Shown here: in pieces, positions 1-10,885 of the stretch
Numbering within the stretch: the first letter of the stretch is position 1
Layout of the letters: each line of letters starts with the position of its first letter
Assembly: GCA_963978895.1 (NCBI GenBank)
Contig: OZ022242.1
Span: 25,967,424-26,031,423, forward strand
From: Erpobdella octoculata
Taxonomy: Eukaryota; Annelida; Clitellata; Hirudinida; Erpobdellidae
DNA length: 64,000 nt
Reading direction: 5' to 3'
Program-made: the position numbers and the translations under genes
Notes under the pieces: model-generated
What the model was told of the DNA's origin: nothing
The model's database searches: none
Seen by the model: only the letters and a program-made list of their open reading frames with translations

Positions 1-234
1 CCACCTGTAGTGTGCACGTCGTCTGCAGCTGGAATTCGAAACTTTCTCAGCTTCTTTCTTGCTATTGCTAACCGGATTCGCCATCGCCTATAAATAAACC
101 CGCTGGTTTTTTTCGATACGAGACTTCTTCCGTAGGCTGTATCGTTTCAATGGCGATACGGGATCTCCCGTATCGTTTTGAAATCTCGATTGATTTCGAG
201 ATAACGATTTCGGGACGCAGATGCTTAGAAATTT
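1..234. other. Unassigned flank with short hairpins
   Basis: No coding sequence or known element is recognised. An imperfect palindrome at 154-175 has arms CGATACGGGA and TCCCGTATCG around a 2-base centre. A second hairpin lies at 182-201 (atctcgat / atttcgagat). The last ~20 bases before 235 resemble the bases preceding the second CCCGG-repeat copy near 14,830, so the repeat may start slightly further left. Confidence 0.4.
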
Positions 235-1553
235 ATCCGTGACTAGCTGGGTACCCGGCCTTGCCCGGGGTTTTTCTATAGGTTTTTTCTCTCGCTCCCG
301 TTTCCTTCCCCGCTTACACTTACGCTCCCTGTCGCTTTCCCGCTTCCGGTCGCGTATTTACAAATGCTCAATAACCTCAGCGATGTGTTCATTTATATTC
401 ATGCACGCGCCTACTCAGGCCGGCCAGCTAGGTAACAACTAGGTCATATTAGCAAGCCGCAGTATAGGCGTCTGCCATTTTTCTTTTGTTCTGTTGTTCA
501 TCATGGATTGCGTTGGAGAATTACCTAGTGGTTATTGTTATGCAAATATTAAGAAAGAGAATGATGGTTGTACAACAATTCGATGTAATATTAACTATGC
601 TGAAGAATAGCGTAGCTGGTTGAACAAAATTGTTCTCTATTTTACATGCTTGATTATATTCGTTTGCCTTTTATTAAATATTATAAGTAATTGCAGTTCA
701 GTTCCAATTAAATTTTTAAGTTACATATCTCTTGCATCTTTTTTCACCTACTGTTGTACATTTTTGCATTGCCTTTTTGAAAATAAATATAATGGTGTTA
801 TGTCATTGTCATACTTAAAGAAACAAGACGAGTGCAGAGATCATATAAAAATAGTGTTTCTGAGGCCATTAAAAAAACTAATACAATTTATAGTGAAACA
901 TTACTTTGCACATATCAAGTTTATAATCAGAAGAGAAGCTAAAATTAGGAAAATTTCTGGGAAATGTTTTAAAATTCCACAAAACTAAAAAGTTTGATAC
1001 AGATTTTGCGATACTTCTCGCTACTGTGGGTGTCTACCTGAGTTGCCGACCTCCGAGTTGCCGACCGCAATGACGTATCAACTTGCCGACCGATGTTTTT
1101 TAAGATCGTACTAAGTTGCCGACCTCGTCAAAAAATTTTCTATTTTATTTTTTATTTTTAGCTAATAGAATCGTTCAAAAATAACGAATCATTTAAATAA
1201 TCCAACTGAGACTAAAAAGAATCGTTCAATCTTATTTGGTTCATTTACATAATTAGCGTGGAGGCGGAGCTCAAAGAACTTGCCAGCCAATGTCAAAGAG
1301 CCTCAACTTTGGTTTATTACTATCACACGGTCAGTTTCTCACGAGGTTAAGCGAAAAGTAAACGTAAATTAAAAAGCAGCTCTACTTTATTCTACTAGCA
1401 TAATAGAGTTAAATATGCAAATAATGGATAAATAAATAAACTTAACTATTGTGCAGCGAACCAGTAAGAATCATTTTTATTGTTAAGAAAAACATTTTTA
1501 ATTAATATTAAAAATAATTATTGTTAAAAAAAATTTAACGAAGAATAAAAATA

Positions 1554-1957
1554 TTATTTTTTATTTAAATTGACACTGTACTGAACACTACGCAACAGTC
1601 TGTACGTATCAATTTTACCAGCCACATGCTGGGAGTGTGCCTTTGAAATTCTTTCCTCCAGTCGGATATATTTCGGCTTTCTTCTCGGAGGAGATGCACC
1701 AGCTTCAGATTTGCTTATGTCTTTCTCCGCAGAGGCTTGACAAATCTTGATTGCGTGAATGTATTGGGATGGACAGGCAAACATTTATTCAGTCCAGAGT
1801 GCCAACCCTCCATGGCATTGTTGGTTCGGTGTCGATGATCCATGCCATACTTATTCCACATGGTGATTGAAAATAATCCATCCAACCACGTGGAACGGAA
1901 GTAGGCAATGAAACACCGCAGGATGTCCTTGTTTCCAGCTTTTAATGCAGTTTCCAT
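1554..1957 (-). pseudogene. MULE transposase C-terminal fragment
   Basis: Two overlapping minus-strand frames (1715-1957 and 1554-1784) together give a short protein. It contains 'YFRSTWLDGLFSI.MWN.YG' followed by 'HRTNNAMEGWHSGLN' and 'HPN.F'. This matches the post-catalytic C-terminal region of MULE transposases, where a W..G-P..WN segment precedes R(T/S)NN..EGWH..LN. The frame changes near 1750, so the protein is broken, and the catalytic DDE core is absent. It sits centrally in the MULE defined by TIRs and TSD at 1029-2401, which supports that element's assignment. Downstream the frame continues basic (PRRKPKYIRLEERISKAHSQ), also seen in such tails. No function is expected. Confidence 0.7.
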
Positions 1958-1962
1958 TTTTT

Positions 1963-1965
<3 letters not shown>

Positions 1966-2015
<50 letters not shown>

Positions 2016-2025
2016 GAAATAGAAT

Positions 2026-2086
<61 letters not shown>

Positions 2087-2099
2087 ATATATATATATA
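1966..2099. repeat. (TA)n microsatellite in the nested MULE
   Basis: Two TA dinucleotide runs separated by a short non-TA piece near 2012-2032. They abut the 5' end of the transposase remnant. Confidence 0.95.
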
Positions 2100-3180
2100 A
2101 CAAATTGTTCATTCTTATTTAGTTTATTAACTTAATTGACATGGAGGCGGAGCTTACCGAACTTGCAGCCAATGTCAAAGAGCCTCAAGTTTAGTTTATT
2201 TACATTAACTCATTCTTTTAACAAAAATATTATTGTTGTAGTATAAATGAATTGTATTATTATTATTGTTTAAATACAAAATAACAAAGAGTTGTTTTTA
2301 TTTTCTTGGTGGTCGGCAACTTCATACGCTTTGATAAAACGCTGGTCGGCAAGTTCGACGTTATTGGCGAAAATCGATGGTCGTCAACTCGGTACGGCAC
2401 CCTACTGTGTGCGTTATTTTGATACAACACTCAAATTCCGTATTTTAACTTTAAATAATTGCATTTCAAAACAAATTTTTGACAACATTCTTGCAAGAAA
2501 AACTTTTTTGTAGTAATAATGAGCTAGGCTATATTATCGATTGAGCAACAAGGTTGTTTTATTTTTGTTATGCGCTTATATTATCTTTTAAATTAAGTTA
2601 TACTCGTAAATTTTTGTTTACTGTAACGTCCTTTCTTTCATTAAATATATTCATAATGAAACAACAAGTCTGACCTATATATCTGGCTTGTCTAGCAGCA
2701 TCACAGCGCCTAAACCATGCCTACATGAATATAAATGAACACATCGCTGAGGCTATTGAGCATTTGTAAATACGCCTTCCGGTCACTTGTCCGCTCCCGA
2801 TCGCTTTCTCGCTCTCCACACGATTCTGGTAGCCATCATGACCTCTAAAACTCAGAATTTCTGCTCCAAAAATACCACCGTAATAAAGACAACCAAGTAC
2901 TTTTACTTTGATATTATTTTATTTTTTCTTGGTGTTCTGCTGTTCTTAATGTTTTTTTATTTGTCTTAAGTAGGTAGTCGCATAAACGAAACGCGCCTGT
3001 GCGCGCAACGCCTGAACATTCAAGACTAGAAAGTTTATCAGGCGCAGTGGAACGAGCTAAAATGGTGTTACAGGATTGCTTATATCTCTGGATGTAATAA
3101 AGCCATAATAAAAATGGTTACATAAAAATAATTGTATATCATGTCTGAACCCAAAATTGTCTATATAAATGAGTTCGCAC

Positions 3181-4331
3181 CAGAGATGTTGCGAGTACTT
3201 ATGGTCCGAGTACAAGTACGAGTACGAGTACCATGGTGTCGAGTACGAGTACGAGTACGGGTACCATGGTATTAAGTTATCGAGTATGAGTACGAGTACG
3301 AGTACTGAGGTCTCGAGTACAAGTACGAGTACGAGTACAAGAAATTTTTAGCTAGTACTTTTCGAGTACTTTTTAAAGTCAACAAAATAATAGTTTATTC
3401 TACATCAAAAAACTATTACATTTAAGAAACATTAGCGACGACAGTTTATATTCCGACATCTTAGCCCTATGGGGTCTTAAAATTATTCCGCCGTGGCTGA
3501 ACTCCGCTGAACACACGTTCTGCTGGTGAACTTGAAGCTCTGGAATACTTAAGGCACGAAGTGCTGGGTGATACAGTTTGTTAAGGTCACTGGAATGATT
3601 CTGCCAAAACGTTAGTGCATCATCCACATCACCAGTGATCCTCATCTCAAGATATCTGGTCAACTGTGCATCGACATCAAGGCAGGTGTCATCTAACGCC
3701 GATGAATACTTGTGAAACAACTTTGACTTTTTAGCTGGTGGGGGTGACCCAGATGGCGGCACCAACGTAACAGCAGGTGACTGAGTAATGATGCCAAAGA
3801 GAGAATTAGTTGATTCAACAAAGAATTTAACCAGTTCTGAAAAAACACAACCAAATTTAAAAAATGCAAAATTGTGACTGCAAAGTGCAAATATAAACGA
3901 ATGTGATATGGAATTATTTAGAAATCTCTTAACAACAGTGGGTACAAGAAATTCAAATTCTAAATTATGGAAACTTTGATGACTGTTAATAAGTGATTAG
4001 AAGAATAATGATACTTAAGCAGAAATAACAAAGAAAACTATTATCAAAAATTGGTACCTAGATATAAAATATATGTTATACTAGAGTTCAGCAAGTATAA
4101 ACGAAATACTATCCCAAACAACTGTTTAGTAAACAAGCAAACTTTTTTTAGAGAAGGTGTCGGATATGCGAGTACGAGTACTTAGTGGAATAACGAGTAC
4201 GAGTACTGAGTGGAATAACGAGTACGAGTACGAGTACCAAGGTTCCGAGTACAAGTACGAGTACGAGTACTTGAAAACGGTACTTGAGTTGTACTCGAGT
4301 ACGAGTACGAGTACCAAGTACTACATCTCTG
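3181..4331. mobile_element. Internally deleted hAT with (GAGTAC)n ends
   Basis: The element begins CAGAGATGT and ends ACATCTCTG, typical hAT termini. The 8-bp TSD gttcgcac is at 3173-3180 and 4332-4339. Just inside both ends are arrays of the hexamer GAGTAC (3190-3365 and 4165-4320), opposed in orientation because the motif pairs with its complement. A hAT dimerisation-domain remnant lies on the minus strand. The rest of the transposase is missing, so the element is non-autonomous. Confidence 0.9.
3400..3765 (-). pseudogene. hAT transposase C-terminal (dimerisation domain) fragment
   Basis: The minus-strand translation contains 'RYLEMRITGDVDDALTFW..HSSDLNKLYHPALRALSIP', then 'FSHGGIILRPHRAKMSEYKLSSLMFLKCN'. 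This is the hAT C-terminal dimerisation signature (W..H....L..LA...L.IPAS.A..ERVFS..G.i...R). The segment joining the two halves, normally SAPVERVFS-like, reads VHQQNVCSAEFS, so a small indel has shifted the frame there. BED finger and catalytic domain are absent. Upstream, an in-frame alternative (3693-3890) resembles nothing. The fragment belongs to the hAT at 3181-4331 and is inert. Confidence 0.8.
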
Positions 4332-4589
4332 GTTCGCACAGTTAATTTTCCTTTCACTTTGATTCAAAAGTGAGTCTTTATTGATTTAAGGCTTTATTTC
4401 ATAGGTCATTGACGCTAAAATATGGTTTTAGGCTTAAAAAATTTCGTTTCTTTTCTTCTATAACAATGTTAAATTTGGTAGCTACACTAACTCTCCCAGT
4501 TACACAAATCGAGTTTTAAGTTGATAGGGTGGTGCTTAAAATTTGAGCACCGCGCGCCAGCTAAACTCTAAGCAAGCTCTAGGAATTAT

Positions 4590-5330
4590 ATAGATTTTAG
4601 ATAGTGTTTGAGTCTCTATATCTCGTCTTGGAGACCTCGCTGTAAAATAAATTTAGTTTCATTCGAAAGGTTATTATGTCTATTATAACATAGTAAAAAT
4701 TCATAACACTGGTAAGTCTCTAACTATAAAAATTACTTCGTTAATGTAGATCGTGTAGCAGCGCATAACCGTAGGCGCGCTGCAACTGACGTACATAATT
4801 TCGATTTTAAGATAGTGTTTGAGTCTCTATATCTCGTCTTGGAGACCTCGCTGTAAAATAAATTTAGTTTCATTCGAAAGGTTATTATGTCTATTATAAC
4901 ATAGTAAAAATTCATAACACTGGTAAGTCTCTAACTATAAAAATTACTTCGTTAATGTAGATCGTGTAGCAGCGCATAACCGTAGGCGCGCTGCAACTGA
5001 CGTACATAATATCGATTTTAAGATAGTGTTTGAGTCTCTATATCTCGTCTTGGAGACCTCGCTGTAAAATAAATTTAGTTTCATTCGAAAGGTTATTATG
5101 TCTATTATAACATAGTAAAAATTCATAACACTGCTAAGTCTCTAACTAAAAAAATTACTTCGTTAATGTAGATCGTGTAGCAGCGCATAACCGTAGGCGC
5201 GCTGTAACTGACGTACATAATATAGATTTATAGATTTTAAGAGTGTTTGAGTCTCTATATCTCGTCTTAGAGACATCTCAGTAGTATAAGTTTAGTTTCA
5301 TTCAAAAGGTTATTTAATAACTTTAATGAA
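4590..5330. repeat. 211-bp tandem satellite, about 3.5 copies
   Basis: The landmark 'gatagtgtttgag' recurs at 4600, 4811 and 5022, giving a period of exactly 211 bp. A diverged partial fourth copy starts near 5236. Units carry 'cgtaggcgcgctgcaactga'. Adjacent copies are almost identical, which suggests recent amplification inside the 2971-5965 transposon. Confidence 0.92.
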
Positions 5331-6390
5331 CAAATGATGAAGACGAATCCATGGACTTTCTCACAATCTTCAAGCGCTTTCCTGACAGACAGCCGCCTTA
5401 ACTCCGCCTTGCTGAAAAAGGAGGAGGGCAATTATACAGATCAAGTTATAATCCGCGACAGAAAGTACTTTGATTCTCCTACATAAACAAATATCAGTCT
5501 TAAAACAACAAGCAGACGGCGAACTACCACGAGCTCATGCAGTGACATTCAGTAATGTGCTATGGCGCATGGGAAGCGAAATGCGTGGTCCCACTTTTAA
5601 ACTTTTAATAACTTTATATTTATCAAGTTTTTTGTTTGGAATTCTATTTCTAAATAAATTCATATTGAATATGAGAAACAGAAGGAATTCTTAACCCATA
5701 CGCGCAAAGCCTTGTTAGGCGTTCTTTGCGCTGTGCGCTATGTGCACGCTGTAAACTGAGCTGCTTCGTTGTAGGTACCAGTTTTTAACTGTCTCACGCA
5801 GTCCATGTTCTATCGTGGTATGCGATCTTTGATTCGCTATATCTTTATTAATTTTAATTTTTTTGTACACTATATGGTATATTCAAACTCAGAATTTGTA
5901 CCTTTATTTAAAAATATTAGTGAAATTAAAAAAGAATTATTTTGAAATTTTTATGCGACTACCTAGTCTTAAGGCATATTGACAAAATCGTCGCATTTAA
6001 AGAAACTGTTTTAGACATGGAGTGGGTACACAACTCTTACTTCTAAAACAAACTATTATTTTTCAAGTTTTAATTTCCATAATTTAAATTTTTAATTTCT
6101 TTTCCTAAATTGTCTATTTTTATTTTAAATGTGTTTAATTTTTATTTTCTTTATTCAAACTGTTCACTTCTATTCTATCGCTATTTACAAATAGATCTTC
6201 ACCGGGAACTACATTCGCTTCAGGAGCAATTTCTATATGTTCTTTCTAAAGTGATATTTTTTGTTTTTTTTAATTATTTATGTTGTGTTTAGTATTTATT
6301 TATGTTTTAAATATCAACTACGTTAAAAAACCGGTCATTGCACATCGAAATCGGCCGATGACGCTATACTAGAACTTTACCGCAATTTTA

Positions 6391-7230
6391 CCGATTGCAA
6401 CCACGGCGAACCGTCGGGGCAATAGCAGCGACCGCAAAATACGCTAAAGATAATGAGCAAAAACCTTTCAAATTAGGGTGCCATTTAATATCCATCAACT
6501 AACCAACCTATTTAGCTAAAAAAAAATTAAGAAACGCTTGTCGCGATTTAATTTCGGGTCCCTTATATAAAAACTCGTAGATCAGCCGGTCTAATAATTA
6601 GCAGTAATTAGCTATAAACACGATGAACAGTGATAATTAGTGATTAAGGTTGTAACAAAATAGAACTATTTTATTTGAAGATACGGCCCGGGCCGTTTAT
6701 GTGAAAGATAACCAGTCCTAAACGACCTAAAAATATAACCGCATTTTCTACATATTTTAATGAGAAAACGCTTACGTCGGACTCAAACTTTACTGGAGAG
6801 CAATATAATCTAAAAAAATCTAAAAAGCAAATAATTTTAGGTAAACCTGTAGCATCCAGCTTTTCAAAAATAACAAATGCCGATACGATATCATAAGCTA
6901 GCCGGTAATCCCGTCCCCTCATTCGGTTATGGGTAATCCGCGAACTGAAAAATGCGTGTGAGCTGCGAATGGGCGAAAGAGTAAACCGCGAATTTTTTGC
7001 GAAAATACGCTGCGATTGGATCGCCGAAAAGGATCACGTGAGAGACTTTATCGCAGTTTACCTATTATTTCAAGCGCTTTATCGTTTGAAATACGTGTGC
7101 TGCTCGCAGCTAAACGATCACTTTTGGCGTCTGTTTTCTCGAACTTTAGTGTGAATTTTCCAGCTCTATTTTCCTATCAATCATTGCAATGGAAATGTTC
7201 GGAATATTGCCGGCAACGACCTCCTTGTCC
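6391..7230. other. No recognisable gene
   Basis: Between the end of CCCGG copy 1 and the 15-bp minisatellite, short frames exist (6671-6922 minus, 6969-7154 plus) but none resembles a known protein. No terminal repeats or TSD were found. Confidence 0.4.
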
Positions 7231-7261
7231 TTAGTGGCGCAGCCAGAATTTTTTTCGGGTT

Positions 7262-7462
7262 AGTGCCTACTGATCCCAGGACAACTGATCCCAGTACAAC
7301 TGATCCCAGTACAACTGATCCCAAGATAACCGATCCCAGTACAACTGATCGCAGTACAACTGATCCCGCGGACAACTGATCCCATGGACAACTGATCACA
7401 TCACACGGACAATTGATCACATCCCACGGACAACTGATCACATAGACAACTGATCCCATAAG
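7262..7462 (+). repeat. ~15-bp minisatellite (ACAACTGATCCCAGT)n
   Basis: About a dozen degenerate copies of ACAACTGATCC(C/A). A similar array in the opposite orientation occurs at 15,812-15,890, with 'gggatcagttgtcc' and a shared flank 'ttttttcggg'. The pattern resembles the subterminal arrays of the MULE-like elements at 1029 and 39,309, but no TIR or TSD pair was found here. Confidence 0.85.
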
Positions 7463-7847
7463 CAACTCATTTTTGACGACAATGGTGGTGGTGATGATGC
7501 TTACGTAGCCAGCTTACGATGGCGGCTGCATACGACAACGGTGGTGGTGGTAATGATACTGGCTACTCCCGTAAGATTAATCAGTGTCTAATATTTATTG
7601 TCATTTTTACTCAAGGACATTAATGGAACAGTCTTGAAACGATCGCATTGCTAAGTAGTTTTTGTTTCGTTGGCCAGATGTTTAACTTATATGAATTTTT
7701 CATAGTGCAACTTGCGTCCGTTTTGCTGAGAGTCACTAAATGAAGCCATGAGAATTAAAACAACAGTTAGTAAACAGAGAAATAATATCTAGTTTAAGCG
7801 CACGATACACAGCCGAAATAAAAGTGACAAGTTCGTATTACTTTTCA
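7463..7847. other. Low-complexity stretch, no gene
   Basis: Starts with GGTGGTGGTGATGATG-type trinucleotide runs (7485-7560). The rest is featureless. Confidence 0.4.
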
Positions 7848-9101
7848 CAGGGGCGGATACAGAAAATTCTGGTGGGGGGGGATGAACCAACATTAAAGAG
7901 GGGCGCAGCGCCGAGCAAGGGGAGGGGTTTGGGTATGGGGATGTGACCCCTCTCCAAGGTTTTTTTACAAAGACTATATGAAATGGTGCGATTTGGCGCA
8001 TACATTGAACTAATATCTTTTAAATTATTGCCTATAAAAATAGCTTAAATCAAATCAAAACAAGTATACAATTCTTATGATGTCAGACAAAACGAGCGAT
8101 CCAGATGAAATCAAAGTCTTATTCTGTAGACTGTAGGATTTTTTCTCCTAGGGTAGGAGAAAAAACAAAAACACACGGGCAAGCAACAATATGCATACAA
8201 AGAAAGGAAGAAATAATGGATTTGTCCGATCTTTCCTCCAAGGCTGTTAGTTGGTTACCTGAAGAACATATTTTACTATGTGTTTCTTTGTCATCTTCGG
8301 TAGACGGATCTTCTAGAGGAACTTCTTCTTGATAGACTTTAACTGATTCAGATGGAATATTGCCATCATTGGAAGATTTCTGAATGTTAGCTTCACAGAC
8401 AGTATTTTCAATGTCTGCATGCAATTCTATAATATTGGAACATTCCATAGTTTTATTGTTTCCAACTGTTTTATATAGTAAGTTGAACGAAAGCTGACTC
8501 TGCTTAAACTTTTTTGGACCACTCGACATAATAATTTAGTATTATTTCTTTTTTTTTCTTCTTTTTTATAATAGTTTATAGTCCTTTACACCAAGTGTTT
8601 TAAGACTGAAACGGCTGTGTCAGAAGCACCTAAGTACTACCAGCCGTGGATCATAATTTGATCCTTTTAACTTTTCCCTCCTCCTTTCTCCTTTTTGCAA
8701 AAGCAAGGCGGAGTTGTATTATTTCTTTGAAAATCGTTGATTTAGATTGCGAATTGTATACTTTTAAAATTAGTGTTATTTATTTTGATTGTATAACACA
8801 GTACTAAGGTTTGCTCTATACTAATAGTGCACGAAAACGCAAAATTTCAGAAATCAAATCGAATCAATATGGCGAGATTTTGATGAAAAGTGAATTTAAA
8901 CTTGAATTGACAGCATCGGTAGAGTAGCGCCATCTTTGGAATGCTATAGAAAATTAGCAATATAGATTATAACGTAGATATATAGACAGCCCCCTACTAT
9001 TAAATGAAAAATCCTCGGATTTGCAAAAAATTACATTACATGACTTTGGCTGGTGGGGGGGGGGATGCATCCCCCTCATCCCCCCCCTGGATCCGTCCTT
9101 G
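7848..9101. mobile_element. hAT element, internally deleted, 8-bp TSD
   Basis: The terminus CAGGGGCGGATACAG at 7848 is matched by the complement CAAGGACGGATCCAG at the right end, a classic hAT TIR type. The TSD acttttca is at 7840-7847 and 9102-9109. G-rich runs sit just inside both ends. Only an N-terminal transposase remnant survives. Confidence 0.9.
8119..8529 (-). pseudogene. Probable hAT transposase N-terminal fragment
   Basis: An uninterrupted 136-residue minus-strand frame starts at an ATG close to the right third of the hAT. It begins 'MSSGPKKFKQSQLSFNLL', like the extreme N-termini of hAT/ZMYM-type transposases, which carry a short basic 'K(R)FxQSxLSF' segment before a TTF-type zinc finger. 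The remainder is acidic and of low complexity, with no zinc finger or catalytic residues. Its position and orientation inside a TIR- and TSD-defined hAT make this the likeliest reading; it could also be an unrelated host-derived exon. I infer that most of the coding region was lost by internal deletion. Confidence 0.5.
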
Positions 9102-9168
9102 ACTTTTCATCATTTAACTCCTTTCTGAGTGAAGTTCATTATGAGAAATGGAACCGTGCCAATCGAAG

Positions 9169-9306
9169 AATAATAGAGTGTTAGCTCATTTCAGAAGTTG
9201 TTTTCTTCATTTCCTATAATAGAGTGTTAGCTCATTTCAGAAGTTGTTTTCTTCATTTCCTATAATAGAGTGTTAGCTCATTTCAGAAGTTGTTTTCTTC
9301 ATTTCC
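9169..9306. repeat. 46-bp tandem repeat, three copies
   Basis: The unit 'taatagagtgttagctcatt..cagaagttgttttcttcatttcc' is repeated at a 46-bp spacing ('ttagctc' at 9181, 9227 and 9273). The copies are essentially identical. Confidence 0.95.
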
Positions 9307-9466
9307 TTATACACTATATCATCGAAGATATAAATTTATGAAGACGCTCCAACATGAATTCTTATCGGCTTATTTTGGAGTCCATGACTAAGACCATCAC
9401 TACAGCGTCCAAACATACTCTCTTCAGTCTCTTCATGCTATGCACTAGCGGACCCGTGCAATTAAA

Positions 9467-9926
9467 CAGATTTCTGAAGCAGCAGAATCGGCTTCATTCT
9501 GGATTTGGTCTCAAAGAAAGAAAAAAGAAGATTTTCCAAATTTAGAAGCCGCTCTCTCCGCTCCGCAAGAATAGAATTGTTTCGTCTTTGTTTACGTGGC
9601 GATATTAAGTACCGCTACGAAAGCGAAGCCGTTATGTCGTCGAAGGTTTTCTCACTTGAATAGTCTGAATTTCTTTAACGTCGCGAGTTTATTTGCATGA
9701 TAAATATCTGCCACGATGCAAGGAATGATAGAAATTCGATGTCGGAAAAGAACAAAGACATTTTCTGCCGGAGGACGTTCGTCCGTCGAACGTGGCTCGC
9801 CCCCTTAGAACATCAAGAAATTAAAGAGCCGAAACGTTTGCTCGAGGGGGGGTTTTCTTCTGATGACCTCCACAGAAAAGCTCTTCAGGAGTGCACACAC
9901 ACACATACATACATACATACATGGCG
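9467..9926 (+). pseudogene. Diverged 3' end of an R2-like retrotransposon, with (ACAT)n tail
   Basis: Translation near 9473-9540 gives 'ISEAAESASFWIWSQRKKK', matching the C-terminus of the R2-like copy downstream ('IAERAETASFWIWMQRNEK'). The following 3' UTR aligns loosely with that copy's 3' UTR, including 'agccgaaacg', 'ttcttctgatgacctc' (cf. ttcttctgaagacctc) and a final run into (ACAT)n at 9902-9926. It is therefore the 3' remnant of an older, related element, and its tail is directly joined to the next 5'-truncated copy. No catalytic domain remains. Confidence 0.65.
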
Positions 9927-10885
9927 GGATGTAAAAAATCGGCTCCGGGCTCTCAGGGCTGCAGAAAGACTCCGGAAAAAGAAAAGTGAGCAAAAGAAAG
10001 CCAGATGCAAATTCACGAAAAATCCATTTTGCTTCGGAAAAGGTTTGCTGGATCCACCAAAATCTGGCACTCTTCGAGCGACAAAACAAGAATTGGAAGA
10101 TCACTTCCGTTTGGCGTACGGGACTGTTCGCCATCAATTGCTCTGGAAGACACTCAAAAGGCACAATGTTCCAGAATTCCTCATCGATGTTCTGCAACAG
10201 TATTTTCGGCGTTTTAGGCTACGTCTGTCAACATCGACGTGCTCCACAGAGTGGTTCAACTTGCGGGTCGGAATTGCTATGGGGTGTTCAATTTCTCCCA
10301 TCCTATTTGTTGTGGCTATGCAATTATTGCTCGGTTCGATTGCATCTCGGGTTCAGGATGTTTACCTGGGAAAAGGAATTTTCATGCCATCGATAAAAGC
10401 CTTCATGGACGACACTACTCTTCTCTTGAATCACTGCGGCGAAATGCGCCGTATTCTTCAAAATTTCAACGACTTGTTGTCCTGGTGTGGAATGAAGTTC
10501 AAGCCAACCAAATCGAGAAGCCTTTCTTTGCGACATGGAGAGATTGATGGTTTTGTCTCATTCTCGGTGGCTGGTTGCGAAATCCCAACAATCCAGCAAG
10601 AGCCTGTGAAAAGCTTTGGAAGATGGTACAACGTCTCCATGAATGATGTGAATTGGAGCAGCATCGTTCTGCAGGGCTTGGTTGAGGACCTGAGGAAAAT
10701 CAATTCAACCGATCTGCAGGGAAAGTTCAAGGTATGGCTGGTACAGTTTGTTTTGATACCGAGGTTGCTATGGCCATTAACAATCTATGAGATATGTCTA
10801 TCTCACGTGGTGCGAATGGAAAAGAAAATGAACTGCTGTATTCGAAAATGGCTAGGACTCCCACCGGCGTTAACAACTTTAGCTC
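9927..10885 (+). pseudogene. R2-like RT fragment (N-terminal linker plus palm/thumb), copy A
   Basis: The frame opens with a basic segment (NRLRALRAAERLRKKKSEQKKARCKF). It then jumps from 'DHFRLA' straight to 'YGTVRHQLLWKTLKRH'; copy B has about 165 residues between these points, so RT motifs up to the LDLANAYG region are deleted. Retained are 'GVAMGCSISPILF'-type motif B, here GIAMGCSISPILF, and 'FMDDTTLL', the catalytic Asp pair of motif C. The thumb follows through 'KKMNCCIRKWLGLPPALTTLAL', where a hAT interrupts the codons; the frame resumes exactly at 12,149. R2-clade proteins have one ORF with N-terminal zinc fingers, RT and RLE. This copy lacks the fingers and half of RT and is dead. 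Confidence 0.85.

Larger units (their letters stand above)
1029..2401. mobile_element. Mutator-like element nested in the 352-2775 transposon
   Basis: The termini GGTGTCTACCTGAGTTGCCG (left) and GGTGCCGTACCGAGTTGACG (right, complement) form a ~23-bp imperfect TIR. The 8-bp TSD is ctactgtg, at 1021-1028 and 2402-2409. AGTTGCCGACC is repeated inward from the left end (three to four times to about 1125) and in inverse orientation from 2311 to 2395. A MULE transposase remnant lies inside on the minus strand. A ~75-bp segment ('ggaggcggagct..ccaatgtcaaagagcctcaa') occurs twice as a direct repeat, near 1258-1320 and 2140-2200. TSD length, subterminal arrays and the transposase remnant agree on Mutator-like. 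Confidence 0.85.
352..2775. mobile_element. TIR DNA transposon with 9-bp TSD, carrying a nested MULE
   Basis: The ends are inverted repeats of about 52 bp with one mismatch: gcgtatttacaaatgctcaa.. at 352, and its complement ending at 2775. The 9-bp TSD is cttccggtc, at 343-351 and 2776-2784. Removing the nested element at 1029-2401 and one TSD leaves about 1.04 kb, so this is a short non-autonomous or deleted element. A 9-bp TSD is usual for Mutator-like elements and possible for Merlin, so the superfamily is inferred. The only ORF of note inside (620-988, plus) is hydrophobic at its N-terminus and matches nothing I know. Confidence 0.85.
2971..5965. mobile_element. TIR transposon with 8-bp TSD (hAT-like), carrying a nested hAT and a satellite
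   Basis: A perfect 16-bp TIR, TAGGTAGTCGCATAAA, starts at 2971 and its complement ends at 5965. The 8-bp TSD gtcttaag is at 2963-2970 and 5966-5973, and removing the insert restores the flanking repeat as seen in its second copy. It holds a nested hAT (3181-4331) and a 211-bp tandem satellite. No transposase of its own is seen. The 8-bp TSD suggests hAT but also fits P-type elements. Confidence 0.85.
235..6390 (+). mobile_element. CCCGG-type repeat, copy 1, split by two nested insertions
   Basis: The copy starts with an ACTAGC..ACCCGGC..TGCCCGGGG motif followed by GC-rich CGCTCCCGT-type minisatellite. It resumes at 2776 ('cttccggtc..cgctcccgatcgc..gacctctaaaactcag') and again at 5966 ('gtcttaaggcatattgac'), and ends near 6390 in 'catcgaaatcgg..gacgctatactag'. 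Copy 2 (14,522-15,601) has all these parts contiguous, which shows that 352-2775 and 2971-5965 are later insertions. Without them the copy is about 0.75 kb. The ~45-bp terminal repeat seen at both ends of copy 2 is visible here only on the right, so the left end is truncated or diverged. Class unknown. Confidence 0.75.

Noticed and set aside
620..988. 122-codon frame with a hydrophobic start as a membrane-protein gene
   Set aside because: It lies inside a short TIR transposon, is AT-rich, and has no recognisable domain. Retained only as a remark.
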